A stretch of 64,000 nucleotides of DNA, from contig MNCI01028444.1 in assembly GCA_015680685.1 (NCBI GenBank), positions 710,804-774,803 on the forward strand, given 5' to 3'. Within the stretch, counting starts at the first letter, position 1. Every line of letters begins with the position of its first letter. The notes under the pieces were generated by a model that was not told where the DNA came from, did no database searches, and saw only the letters and a program-made list of their open reading frames with translations. The translations under genes were made by a program, and so were the position numbers. The stretch comes from Gnetum montanum (Eukaryota; Streptophyta; Gnetopsida; Gnetales; Gnetaceae). Below, piece after piece: positions 1 through 12,149 of the stretch.

Positions 1-59
1 CCCCCAAAACTAAGGTGAAAGGAGGAGTTCTAAAAAATTGAGTGTGCTTATCCATCTAT

Positions 60-1250
60 TGAGTGTTAGTGCTATTGATTATTATAGGTTCTAAGAAAAG
101 GCTTTACTTATTGGATGTTGACCAATAGCTATTTTCCTAGGCTTGAAGGATGGTACATTATCATGGCACTATAAGGAAAAGCTATATGAATGATGTCAGA
201 TCCTTCCCATAGCATTTGAAATTTGGTACATTGTGGTACATGCATGGGGTTCCAGTAAAGAACCTTATCACTTGATTAAAATTTAACTCTCTTTATTTGT
301 GCATCATGACATTATTTGGCATGTGCCTTGTGTACTTAATTAATAGGGCTATTTGTTAGTTATCATAAGCACATTCAGTGTCATTAGGCATTCTTTTTGT
401 GCTAGACATAAACCAAGATCAAGCTCATAGGTCATTGAGAGTGTATGGAGTTTAGCTTAGATAAGAAGTGTTGGAAGTTTTTTGTACATCAACTCATAGG
501 GAGAATAACTGATAAGAAGTTTTTAGTTTGATTGATAAACCCATAGAGCATCATTAAGTTTTATGTTCCAATCCTTCCTATATTTACTAACTGTACATGT
601 TAGTATCCTAATTATTTCCATGTTAGTAACTTCAACTTGACTGGTGGCTTGGTGATGATAAGGAGTTGTCAATTTATGTTGCACCCCTAAACATTACATT
701 AGTTTTCAAAGAGCAATACTTGTAAAGTAAGCACCATTATCAAAAATAAGTATCCTTAGCATACCAAACTTTTTTACCACACTTTGTTAAACAAATCATA
801 CTATAGCAAAAGATGAACAATCAATTATGGTTGCATCTTTAGGCCACTTGGTATAGTAGTCAACTACTATTATGATGTATGTCTTCTCGTTGGACATGGG
901 GTTGATGGACCCCATGACGTTAATGCACCAAAGCTTGAAAGGCTCCAATGGTTGGATAGGATCCTTCCATTCAAATAGTCATTTCTCTATCTCTTTGGCA
1001 ATGCTCACAAGATTGAGAAAATTGATGGGCATCTTTGAAGATTATTTGCCAAAAGTATCCTACCATGAGGATTTTCATGATTGTCTTTCTCCCTACATAA
1101 TGGCCCCCACAATGACCTTCATGAGCATCTTAGAGGATTTGTAGTTGATTAGCATTGAGAACATACCATTATACCAAGCCATCAAGACAAACCTTGTAAA
1201 GGTTACCTCTGATCTCCATGTAATGCTTAACTTTCTAAAAAAATTATTGT
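60..1250 (-). pseudogene. pol: Element A integrase relic
   Basis: Integrase would join the DNA copy to the host chromosome. On the minus strand the core opens at about 950 with W-C-I-N-V-M-G, where the family has W-G-I-D-F-M-G, so the first catalytic Asp is now Asn. It is followed by N-P-M-S-N-E-K-T-Y-I-I and then V-V-D-Y-Y-T-K-W (about 845-915). The zinc-binding N-terminal part lies at about 1050-1230. Frame breaks and stops are frequent. It is homologous to the integrases of C (9050-10330) and F (45860-47084). Confidence 0.8.
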
Positions 1251-1379
1251 TTCTTCTTGTTGTCCCATTCCTGAGGAGTCTCCTGAGTAACTAGATAATA
1301 AATTTATTGTACCAATTAGGATATACAAGATCTTGAACTTCAATCACTTTTACAAAGAGTTCATTTTTCAATTGATTAA

Positions 1380-2720
1380 ATAAATCTCCCTTATCCTCTT
1401 TTTTTGCCCCATCGTAATCAAGACAAGTAATCAATGACCACATTCTTATTTTTCTTTCTATCCACCATTGTAAGATCGAACTCTTGTAGAATCACCAAAC
1501 ATCATATGACATGGGGACTCATTGCTAGCTTCTTCATGAGAAACCTAATGGCACTATGGTCAATGTATATAAAATTCTGATATCCAAGCACATAATTCTT
1601 AGATTTCTCTAAGGTGTACACCACTGCCCTAAGCTCCTTCTCTATAGTGGTGTAGTTCAATTGTACCCCCACAATGCTTCTACTTGCACAATGGATTTAA
1701 TAAGGATGTTTTTGATTATTCAATTATGTAAGCATGGCCCCTAATGCATAATTGGATGCATTTATCATGATGTGAAAGGATATAGACCAATCTAGAGCAC
1801 GTAGAATGGGAGTTTCTATGATCTTTTGCTTTAACTATTGGAATGCTAACTCACATTCCTTGGTCTAGTTGAAAGGTACATCCTTCTTTGGTAGCTCTAC
1901 TAGTGCCTTAACACTTTTGAAGAAGTTCTTGATAAAATGCCAATGATAACCAATATGGCCAAGGAATGACCTTACATCCTTTCCTATTTTAGGCTATTTG
2001 CTAATTCCTTGGATGACCTATACCTTTTCTGGGACCATCTCAGTCCCTTTTCCTAAAATTCAGTGTTTGAAAACTAATCAAGTGGCTTTCTACTAGTTGA
2101 GATTCATATTAGTCTCCATGCATTGTTGAACCACTTGCTTAATATGGTCCAAGGCTTACTTAAATTTGGTACCATGGGTAGAGAAGTCATCTATGAAGAC
2201 TTCTACCCCACTACCAATCTACTATAAAAGATGCTAAGCACCAAGTGTTGGAAAGTAGCATGACTGTTGCACAAGCCAAAGGACATCTTTCTATAGGCAA
2301 AAGTTCCCTAAGGACTTGTGAATGTTGTTTTGGCCTAGTTCTCTCATGTAATCTAGATCTATTTGTACCAACTATAACCATCTAGAAAGCTGCAATAGCA
2401 TTGTTCTACAATGGTCTCCAATACTTGGTCTACAAATGACAATGGAAAATGATCTTTGAAGGTTGTCATGTTCAACAACCTAAAATCTATGCAAACTCTT
2501 CACTTTCCTCACTTTTTAGGTACAATCATGAGTGGTCTAACCCATTTTCTATTTACAATTGGATATATGAACCTAGCATTAAGAAGTTGTTCTACTTCTT
2601 CCTTGATAACTTTCTTAAGCTTTGGATTCAACCTTCTCTATGGTTGCATCTTTGGCTTGATAAAAGAGTTTGTATAGATGCAGTGTTGGCATATCCATGG
2701 CTCTATCCTTGTTAATTCAT
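1380..2720 (-). pseudogene. pol: Element A reverse transcriptase and RNase H relic
   Basis: This copied the element RNA into DNA and removed the RNA strand. On the minus strand the RT catalytic box reads F-I-D-D-F at 2183-2197, followed by S-T, as in plant Athila elements, so both metal-binding Asp codons survive. RNase H is recognisable further on at about 1500-1830, with Y-V-L-G-Y and H-S-A-I-R-F. The frame is broken many times between these islands, so no product is expected. Short open stretches on the plus strand here are not genes. Confidence 0.8.
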
Positions 2721-2789
2721 GATATGAATAGGCAAAGGTTATTGGCCACTTATTCATCAATTTCAATAGCCTCTTTTTCTAATCTTGAG

Positions 2790-3965
2790 TAAGGTTAATA
2801 TTAATGATTATCAGCTTAGCATTATTAAGAAAACCATATTCTAAAGTTACTTATAAATTTTTTAGTTCAAGGGGTCCTACTTCAAGTGATTTGGGATTTC
2901 TAACTCTCCCTAATCCATTTCATTTTGTGGATGGGAGAGTTGACTGTGGAGCTGCTTCATTTCATCCATATTCTCAATGTAGGCACTTGTAAGGTTCTTT
3001 AATGATTCCATGCATATTATGGATTTAGCTAGATGTTCTGATATTAGCCACTAGGTACCTTCCTATTTTTTGGCTACTACATATAGGCACTTTTCAGTGA
3101 TTATTATTTTGAAACACTGGTTGCATGCTTGGATAGACTACCTTTTATCTTCCATATTCTCTACACACAACGGCACCTTATGTCACTATATGCAATACAC
3201 AAAACTTTCTTCTTATTCATTTTTTTCAAATTCATTTTCCTTGAATATTTCTAAGGAAAGGTTTCTAATCCCCATCTTGGCATCTATGGTACTTAGCTAA
3301 TCCCTTCCCATAATGATAGGGAAGTTCTCCTTACAAGTATCCACATGGATTACAAGGAAATATAAAGGATAGAACCATCCACAAACAATGGTCACAATGT
3401 CCTCAACTAGCTCCAAAGGAACAATGATGGATTGATCCTCAAGCTCTAGTTTGGTATTGCTCTTTTTAAGAGGAGGTAGGTTTTAGGTCTTGTACATATC
3501 TTGAGAGATTAAGTTTACCCTAAAACATGAAATCAACATAGACTTACATGGATCATTTCCTATAATCTATAAATAGATAACTGAACTTCTAGGATCATAT
3601 CACTTCCTATAAAGATGGCTAGCTTTTACCCAATCAGTAACCATGTGGATCAAAATGATAGTGTGGACATTACAGGTTCTTTAGTTTAAAGGTGGCTCAA
3701 GAGTACTTTTAGAGGTAGATGAGGCAATGTTAATAGCCACAAGTGTCTATGAGGGTTTTGGGGAGCTTTTCAATTTGAAGAATGATCTCTTGCAAGGTTT
3801 CTATTCAGAACCACTTGGATGAATATCTGGCTATAAGTTTACTACCCTCACAACATTTTGCTATTATGGATGTGGTGAAATTCCCCCTTGCATAGGTGAA
3901 GGAGCAAGAGTATGGTAGTTGGTGGTGCATAGGCTACTAAGGAACTAGAGGAGAAGGACTACCAA
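2790..3965 (-). pseudogene. gag: Element A protease and gag C-terminal relic
   Basis: The minus strand holds the pepsin-like protease and the tail of gag. Around 3505-3550 the reading is K-S-M-L-I-S-C-F-R-V-N-L-I-S. The family sequence, seen in F, is A-L-M-D-S-S-S-G-V-N-L-I, so the catalytic Asp is now Ile (one base change). The gag tail (about 3750-3965) matches the matching part of F by position and wording. The relic ends at the inverted junction near 3965. Confidence 0.65.
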
Positions 3966-4378
3966 GCACCATTCTCCTAGTTCTCCTTCTTTACACTCAT
4001 TATCCTCTTCATCATCCAACTTTGATAAGAGGAGCTAGGGCCAAAAGAAAAGAAGGAGTAGTCAAGATCAAGATGGAGATGAATGATGAGATAGAGATGA
4101 ATGGAGATCCTACCAAAAGGATCAAGACTAAAGGCAAAGACAACCACAAAGGAAAGAAGAGTGTCATTAGGAGAAAAGGCATAATAGGACTCATCATAGG
4201 CATCATAGCCATGAAAGGGGCCACCATGAATAAAATGACTATGATAAGCCTTTGTTGACTATCAAAAACATGATTAATATCTCAGAGGCATTGAAAGTTT
4301 CCAAAAGTCATCAAAAATATAGTAGGATTAAGAGTTTGGATATGAACAATATCCCTAGGTTTGAAAGGGGATGTACTT
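3966..4378 (+). pseudogene. gag: Plus-strand gag fragment, opposite to element A
   Basis: This stretch resembles the middle of gag in D (about 20900-21230) and F (about 41560-41910): a Ser/Pro-rich segment, then a Lys/Arg-rich segment, then a block reading roughly M-I-N-I-S-E-A, D-S-R-I-K-S and L-D-M-N-N-I-P-R-F-E at about 4265-4370. It runs on the plus strand while its left neighbour runs on the minus strand. It ends abruptly at about 4378, where LTR sequence starts with no pol or 3' region between. It is a rearranged fragment and makes no product. Confidence 0.65.
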
Positions 4379-4864
4379 GGTTAATATTTACATTTCTATG
4401 CATATTAATTAGGTAGCATTTAAGTGACTAGTTTTGAGCGTAAACACATATTCGCTTGGTGATCCTAGTAATGTTATTACTTAGTTCACCTAGTAGTGTA
4501 ACACTTGGTAATCCTAGCAATGGGTACATGAGTTTAGGATGTGCACAGTAAGCTGAGAATGGATACTCATCATCCTTAAGATATTTTAGGATTTATCTTC
4601 TTATTATTAATTAGATCAAATAATTATTTTTCGTACTTTCATATAAGTTATTATTATCCACACAACATCAATAATCATATGCCTCACATTGGACTAAATC
4701 ATACATGATAAAGCTACCACTAGTCCAAGTGAGAAGATAGTGCCCTATGATCAATGCTTAACAATCTAGATACCACACTAGTTCCATCTATAGAATTTGA
4801 CTAGATTACATGTGAATGCTTGTGATTTGTATGGTTTGACATAGGAGATACCTACCACTCATCA
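4379..4864 (+). repeat. LTR fragment of the element-G type
   Basis: This matches the last half of the G LTR (57308-58304), including the repeated phrases built on CTTGGTAATCCTAG and the end ACCACTCATCA. The promoter part is missing. It directly follows a gag fragment, an order that needs an internal deletion or a recombination. No partner LTR or target duplication is visible. Confidence 0.7.
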
Positions 4865-6153
4865 ATGTGGAGAAGAGTAGTTTATCTTTCTTTAATGAAC
4901 TGCCTCTTTTTGTTATGAATCAAATTCTTATAAAGCCTAATGGCTATAAGAGATTTTTATGTTTTTAATTCACTCTAACTACCATACATTCAATATCAAA
5001 TCAAGACTAGGACTATGTTCATACCTTTCTAAAAACTTCTTGTGCTACTACCACAAAAATTTAACTTAACTTTATTTTTTATTCTACAAGAAAATAGCTT
5101 TCTCTGTTGTCTAGCATGTTGTAAATTCATCAAAAGGCTAAAATAAAGTTATAGATGGTTAGACTCAAGTACCTCATCATGTACGTCAAAGTGTTTAATA
5201 CAAGTCAAACTCTTTATATTGGTGATAAAAAAATCAATACATAAGGAACCTTGTTGTCTTATGAATTTGTAGCAAATATAATTGGAAAAATTAGTTTAAC
5301 CTATTAAGAAGTATCAAATTTAAACCTTGAACCCAATCCAATAAATCTCTACCTTTATGATTAACTCTGTGTCTTAAGAGAACCTTTTCCACTTTGCATT
5401 ATTCTCATAGTTTGAATATCCTTGTTGAATCCAAAATCTTACTAGAATTTCTTCAAGCATAACCTTAACATTAAAATCCCAACAAATGAAAAAAAATTCA
5501 TCTTAAAAAATTTAGCAATATCAATTTCAAGGCCTTGAAAAGACAAATCCCTTGATAGATTTTCTTTCTCATAAAAAGTAGCTTCTTGCAAAGAAAAATA
5601 ATAAAAAGCTATGAAAAAACTAACCTTCTCATGAGCTACTCAAATATGAACATATTATATGGATTCATCGATTTTTTTTAGTATAATATATTGATATATA
5701 ATACTGTGAATCAGTAGAGCCAAACCACCAAAATGTCTTCCATGTTCATCGTTTTTTCTATAAAGAAAAAAAAATTGAGAAACCTTAACATAAAAGATCA
5801 CTAGAGTCATTTGCATGCCACATTTCAACAATCTCAAAAACATTAAATTGATTAAAGAATAATATCATACAAACTAATAATTTCATCTACTATAAAGTTG
5901 TCAATATTCAAAAAGCCACATTGTAAGAATCTTGAAATTTGAACACCAATGCAAATGATCTATGAATTTGAATGAAAAGTTCTAATAATAGGTAGAAAAG
6001 ACATTCTTGAAAAATTAAGAGGAAATACATACATATAATAGGAAAGATTGGTGATGTAGTATAACAATAAACACAATAAATTCAAGATGAGAATAAGTGT
6101 ATTAAGAAGTGGTAACAAAGTAGGAAGACAAGAAGACTTTCAAAAAATATAAG
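4865..6153. other. AT-rich intergenic DNA, no gene seen
   Basis: No convincing coding region, RNA gene or recognisable repeat is seen. It is the left flank into which element C inserted: the last five bases before C (ATAGC, 6154-6158) are repeated after it (16249-16253). A 62-codon minus-strand frame near 5655-5843 has no family resemblance and is probably chance. Confidence 0.6.
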
Positions 6154-6158
6154 ATAGC

Positions 6159-6990
6159 TAATGAGCAGCGAGGTATCCCTACATCCAACCATACAAATCA
6201 CAAGCAATTACATGCGATCCAGTCAAACTTCATAGACCTTAAGTTCTTAAGTACACTAGTTTCAAGGAAGTGAAATCTAATTGAAACAATATTTATCTTC
6301 TTAGTTCCACTTGTGAGGTACAAGTATATGGTTAAGTGCAACTGAGGTATGTGATTTTTATCATTTTATATTTTATAAGTTTAATTGCCTAGAACTAGAA
6401 TGAAAGGTAAAGTAATTTAAGATCTAATTAATCTACTACCTAGCTAGCCTCACACAAGTACTCGTTCCCACTCTCCTGGACACATCCTAAATGCATACAG
6501 CATGGCTGGGTTACCAAACGTTAAGTGTTTTTGGGTTACCAAGAACTATATGTATGCTTGAAGTGGTTGTGCTTGTGTTCATTAACAACTAGAAATTAAT
6601 TAATTAATTTTGCATTAAAGTAAAGTGCATAAAATAAAGTGCATGAGTATTAAATGCATCAAAGAAACATTAATCTATTCTCAGTGTTGCAAGGATGATC
6701 AAAAGGGTTCATTTTTATTGTTGTCACATTATTGTGCTTATGTACATCAATGCTTGAACAAAGATCTATACATGCTCAAACTCCTACTGTGGCCACTTAG
6801 AAAATATTCTAACTTTGGAGAAAACAAACTGCAAGAGCTTCACTATCTATGAAAAAAACTAATGAAAATATATATGAAAATCATGAGCCCAAGAACTATA
6901 TTTATAGGTCAGCATATATCCTACAATAGTGGATATTTGACATCATGTCTTCAGCTTTGATATCAAAGTTGGTCAAAACATGATTCATCA
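6159..6990 (-). repeat. 3' LTR of element C
   Basis: On the minus strand it starts TGATGAATCATG and ends CGCTGCTCATTA, the usual CA end having mutated to TA. The minus-strand polypurine tract lies next to it at 6991-7000. An insertion/deletion of several tens of bases near 6555-6620 distinguishes it from the 5' copy. Confidence 0.92.
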
Positions 6991-9040
6991 TACCCCTAGA
7001 ACTGAATGAAAACTCATCCTTGAGTGAATAAGAGAAGGAACAAGTTCCTTACAAAATATTAGGAAGGTATGGGATTATTGGCTAACATACAAATTGACTC
7101 AGATGGAATAAACAAATTCTAAGTGCCCGAGTGTATGGATTATAATCTTTAACAAAATTAGATGTTCGTGACAAGAGAAGAGAAAACATCTGCTCCTCTA
7201 GCAGTTGGAGAGTGAGGAATAAGATTCAATGATCATGAAGAGTCCTTGTCATATGGTGTTGCTATTGCTGCTTCCTTTATGAGGATAGTCCTACTTCTAG
7301 TCTACACGTTCTGTCCATGCTTCCCACTGCAATCATAATAAAATCATGGATTAGTGTGCAATGTGTAACATATAACTTTGAAGTACCTTGTCTGATCAAT
7401 GGTTACACTTGGCTACATTGTGATTGTGATGGATAAATTTTGATAATAATGTTAGTGGGAAGGCTGAAAAATATGGTGGAATAGATAAGCAATCCATTAA
7501 ATTTGAAAAATTTCTACACAAGGAAATATTTCAAGAGGGTGTAAGAATTTACAAAAATAAAAAAAAGTTCACTAAAAAATGTTGTGAAGATGTGCATAAT
7601 TGGATATCACTGGTGGGGAACCAACCAAACGATTATAAAAGTGTCTAAGGATAAAAACTTTAACTAATCCAACCAAACGATATGCAAGTGGGTCCTCCCC
7701 AAAGTAGGCACAGGCCTTTTATTGCCCTTGCACAACTTCAAACTAAGGAGTCCATGGGCTTCATGGATGATTAATGGTTACAAAAGGTTAAGTACAAAAA
7801 ATCCAAAAGAAACTACCTAAGAATTTCAATACATCAAACCAAGACATCGAACAAGAACATGAAACTGGCAGTGAGGTGAAACATGGAAAGCATAGATGGA
7901 TGAGAGAGAGTGGAATGGAGTTCTTAATTAAGGTCACATGAAGTCCCTTTTGAATTTTATGGTTAAATAACTTGATAAGATTCATCCTTAGTCTAGACCA
8001 AAACCAACCACATTCAGTGACTTCACATTGCCATTCTAAGACCAGTTTACCCACCCCTCAACACCCCCCTTTCCTAAGACACAAGAGTGCTTCCACAAAA
8101 CAACCACCATTCCTTATTAGAAAAGAAAAGAGAAGTAGGAAGTGAGGAAGGGCCTTAGTTAGAGGGGACTTTCAAGCATGGGTAACATGTCTTTCTAGTC
8201 CCATAACTAGTGCTTGTAGGCCATTTATTTTATCTAAGGGATGTGCATTGAATTTCCATCATCTTTTTTTTTTTTTTGAAATGGAAACCACACCATGCAA
8301 ATACTTATTCATTTATTATGTCTAAGGGGTGTGCTTTGAATTCCCATCATTTTTTTATGAGAACCACACCATGCAAAGACTTATTCAACTTCCTTTTATT
8401 GGTCAACATTAAACAATAAGAAATCCATGAAAACACACATGCACCCAAGCAAGCATAAAGGCACAAAGAATACCAAATCCCCTTGAAGTCACACCTTGTT
8501 CAAATCTTTGAATACCTTCCAAATCTGAAATCTAACAAAGTCACAAATTTGTTATAGTTTTGTTAATGAAAAAGGAACCTCACACTTCCAAAACAAGGAA
8601 AACCATAGAGTTTGTGAATGGGTGGATGTTGTGCACTCACTACCTATTTCATGAAAAAGAAACCATGTTCTAGTTATCAGTAACAAAATTCAAAGCTAGA
8701 ATCTAGACACCAACAATCAAATAATTGAATAGTACATACCACCATTAAGCAATGAATTACCACTATGCCTAGTAGTTATTAACAAAAAGTTAGAAAATCA
8801 CACCAAAATAAAAAAATTATGAAAGAAAGTATAAAATATTCAAGATATAGAAAATGTAATAACAATGTTATAAAAAAAATTAGAAAAGATTAATAACATG
8901 AAAACAAAAAGATGTAAAATAAAGAATGTGTAAAACAAAAAGTTGTAAAACAAAACTGTGTAAAACCAAAACATGTAAAACAAAAGAAGATAAAAGACTA
9001 AGGAGCCACTTATATAATTAGTATGGATAGCCATCTTCCC
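6991..9040 (-). other. Element C non-coding region between integrase and 3' LTR
   Basis: No gene is supported. On the minus strand it carries the same landmarks as D, E and F after integrase: a G-rich tract next to the integrase end (about 9030-9042), the hairpin motif (here twice, inside an 88-bp tandem duplication at 8223-8389), a conserved stretch around 7680-7720, and a sequence ending GATTGCAG at the place where ORF3 begins in D and E. After it only about 300 bases remain before the polypurine tract, so ORF3 is deleted. Confidence 0.75.
8223..8389 (-). repeat. 88-bp tandem duplication with two hairpins in element C
   Basis: Two units start at 8223 and 8311, each with a stretch like ATTTATT..TCTAAGGG, then a hairpin arm, a T-rich loop, and a second arm followed by CCACACCATGCAAA. 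The arms are TTTCCAT/ATGGAAA (8253-8259, 8281-8287) and TTCCCAT/ATGAGAA (8341-8347, 8357-8363). Confidence 0.75.
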
Positions 9041-9049
9041 CATGACTTA

Positions 9050-10330
9050 GTTGAAAGGAGGAGATCTGAAATATTTGGCATGGTTGTCCATCTAATGAGG
9101 TGTTTGTTGTATTTTCCAGTTTATGCTCATGGAAAATTTTGACTTGTTGTATGTTGACTAGCAGTTTCTTATCTGGGCTCTTAGGTTTGTAGATCATCAT
9201 GGCCCCAAAATGAAAAATTTTGTAAATGATATAAGGTCCTTCCCATAACGTCTGGAACTTGGTTCATTGATGTACATGTGTGGGGTTCTAGTAGAGAATC
9301 TTATCTCCTAGTTAAATTTGACTTTTCCAATTTTAAGGTCATGGCACTTTTTGTTGAATGTGTTGTGTAATTGGTTGGATGATAGGGCCCAAATCAACTT
9401 TCATCTAGTAAGTTAAGATTCATTAATATTTCTTTTTGTGCTAAACTCAAGTCAAGGTCAAGGTCAACGGCTGTTGAAAGTGTACAAAGCTCTAATTGAA
9501 TGAGAAGTATTGGTAATTTTCTATACATAAGTTTTTAGGGAGAGTAGCCTATAGGAAATTTTCATGTCGAGCAGTAGGCCCAAAGGGCATCATTAAGTTT
9601 TGTGCTCCAGCCTTCTCTATATTTGCTAACAATTCTTGTTAGAATCCTAGTGATTTCCCTATTGGTAACCTCAACTTGATAATTAGCTTGGTGTGATAGG
9701 ATCTTGTAAGTTTATGTTCAACCCCCAGGCATTGCATGAGCTTCCAAAAGGTAGTGCCTGTAAAGTAAGTTCCATTAGTAGAAATTAATGCATGTGGCAT
9801 GCCAAACCTATTTACAACATTTTGTTGCACAAACTGAGCAACAATAGAAGATGTATAGTCAATGACAACTATTGCTTCTACCCATTTCATACAATAGTCA
9901 ACATTGACTATGATGTATGCCTTTTCATTTGACATGGGTGTGATGGGACCCATGAAATCAATGCCCCAGATGTCAAAGGATTCTAGTGGTTGATTTCATT
10001 GTTTAGGTCCCTTCATTTGAGAAATCATTCCACCATCTTATTGGTAGCATTTACAAGAGTGGACATATTTATGAGTGTCTTTGAAAATTTTTGGCTAATA
10101 GTACCTTGCCATTAGGATCTTAATGGTCGTGCATCTCTAAGCATAGTGGCCTCTGTAAGGACCTTCATGAACATCTTGGAGAACATGCAATTGATCAGCA
10201 TTAAGAACACACCAATGAACTAGGCCATCAATGTACACCTTGTAGAGGTGTCCATTGATCTCTATGAAGCATTTTACTTGGTGAAGAAATTGTTATTTTT
10301 TCTAGTGATCTAACCCTTGTGGCATCTTTT
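9050..10330 (-). pseudogene. pol: Element C integrase relic
   Basis: On the minus strand the core starts W-G-I-D-F-M-G-P-I at about 9940-9966, with the first catalytic Asp kept, followed by T-P-M-S-N-E-K-A-Y-I-I-V. The second catalytic position reads I-S-T-N-G-T-Y-F, so Asp is now Thr. The frame then breaks and the region of the catalytic Glu is lost. The N-terminal zinc-binding part lies at about 10090-10270. The C-terminal end, with wording like Y-K-P-K-S-P-D-K-K-L-L-V-N, runs to about 9130. Confidence 0.85.
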
Positions 10331-10419
10331 GGATGAGAAGATAGGTGAGAATGCCATCATACTATTTAGCCTTATTGGGAAATTGTTCAATTATAGCCCT
10401 AGCAAAGAGGAGTTCATCA

Positions 10420-11900
10420 GGAAACATATCAAATAGTGGGCTCTCCTCCTCTTTGTTGTTCCATTGTAACTAAGACAAGTGATCAATGAGCACAATCTAA
10501 GTGTTCTTTCAACCTACCATCATAAGATCATATTCTTATAAGATCACCAACCATCGTATAACATGGGGGCTCACCATTGGCTTATTCATCAAGAAGTGGA
10601 TGGCGCTATGATCTCTGTGCATAAACACTTTATATCCAAGCACATGATGCCTAAACGTTTCTAGAGCAAACACCACTTCCATCAATTCTTTTTTTGTAGT
10701 GGTGTAGTTCAATTGTGCATCCACAATGCTTTGGCTAGTGCAGTGGATATAATATGGACATTTCTTATCATCCATCTATATAAGCACATCTCCTATGGCA
10801 TAATTTGATTTATCCATCATAACATGAAATGGTCTAGAACAATTGAGTGCTTGTAGGATTGGAGTTTCTACAAGTTTTTCTTTTAGTTGTTGGAATGCTT
10901 GTTTACATTCAATGATCCAAATAAATGGAGCATCTTTCTTTGTCAACTCCACTAATGGTTTTGTGATTCTAGAGAAATTCTCTATGAATCATTGGAAATA
11001 GCTAGTATGTCCAAGGAATGATTGGATATTTTTGACAATTTTTGGTTGGCAGGTTATTCCTTGGATGACCCTTATTTTTTCAAGGTCTACCTCAATTCCT
11101 ACTTGTGATATTCTGTGCCCCAACACAATGCCTTCCTAGACCATTAGATGACCCTTTTTCTAATTAAGCCTAAGGTTTATCTCAACACATCCTTTAAATA
11201 CTTACATAAGGTAGTCCAGGGTTTGCTCAAATGTAGTTCCATAGGTAAAGAAGTTTTCCATGAAGACTTTCACACCACTACCAATTTGCTATTGAAAAAT
11301 TCTTGGAACTAGGCATTGGAATGTAGTAGCGACATTACACAAACCAAAAGGCATCTCAGGGACTTGTGAATGTTGTTTTTTCTTGGTCCTTTGGTGTGAT
11401 CTAGATTTGATTATAGCCACTATAACCATCCAAAAAACTATTGTAGCAATGCTTGGATATTGTATTTAATACTTGATCAATGAATGGCAATAGAAAGTGG
11501 TCCTTAAATGTTTCCATATTCTACAACCGAAAATCAATCCAGACCTACCACTTGCCATCTTTCTTTAGCACAATCATGAGTGGGCTAACCCACTTACTAT
11601 TCACAATGGGATAAATGAACCCCACCTTGAGGAGTTATTTGATTTCCTCCTTAAAGATCTACTTCAGTTTGGTATTCAACTACCTTTGTGGCTGTCTCTT
11701 TGGCCTCATGGTCAGGTCGATGTAGATGCAATGTTGGCATATCCTAGTATCAATCCCTATGAGTTTAGGATATGACCAGGCAAAGGTTGTTGGCCATTTT
11801 TCAGTCACATTTAACAGAAATTTTTCTATTATAGAGTAAGATTAACATTAATTATGAATGACTTTCCATTTTTTAGGAACACATATTCCATGCTGGTCAG
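10420..11900 (-). pseudogene. pol: Element C RNase H and reverse transcriptase relic
   Basis: RNase H lies at about 10440-10830 on the minus strand, with K-E-L-M-E-V-V-F-A-L-E and Y-K-V-F-M-H-R-D-H-S-A-I. RT lies at about 10960-11720. Its catalytic box at 11250-11264 reads F-M-E-N-F instead of F-M-D-D-F, so both catalytic Asp residues are replaced and the enzyme would be inactive even if the stops were ignored. Stops and frameshifts separate the islands. Confidence 0.85.
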
Positions 11901-12149
11901 TAGAGTTTTTAGTTCAAGGGGCTCTTACTTGAAATCTTCTGGAATTTCCAACTCTTCCCAATAGGTATCATCATTTACATCATCAAAGAGTTAGTGATGA
12001 ACTTGCTCTAGTTCATCCATGCCTACAACATATGCACATGTTAAGCTCTCAGTTGATTCCATGCAAAGTGTGCTACTCTCAGAATCAATGGTCAACTACT
12101 TGGTGTCCTCTTGTTTTGTGGTTGCTACGTATAGACACCTTTGAATTTC

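Larger units (their letters stand above)
1..3965 (-). mobile_element. Element A: partial Athila-type Ty3/gypsy retrotransposon
   Basis: Read on the minus strand, the order is end of gag, protease, reverse transcriptase, RNase H, integrase, matching elements C and F throughout. The window edge cuts it just past the integrase end; the first bases match the post-pol stretch of C near 9040. No LTR is present. Its gag side stops at about 3965, where it meets a gag fragment of opposite orientation. Every domain carries stops and frameshifts, so it is dead. The pol order with integrase after RNase H identifies Ty3/gypsy; the wording of the integrase core points to the plant Athila group. Confidence 0.88.

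Noticed and set aside
8840-9043. Minus-strand Phe/Leu-rich frame that looks like a membrane segment
   Set aside because: It is the T-rich non-coding stretch after integrase, present in all family members (for example 37140-37320 and 47180-47340). Its hydrophobicity comes from base composition, not from a gene.
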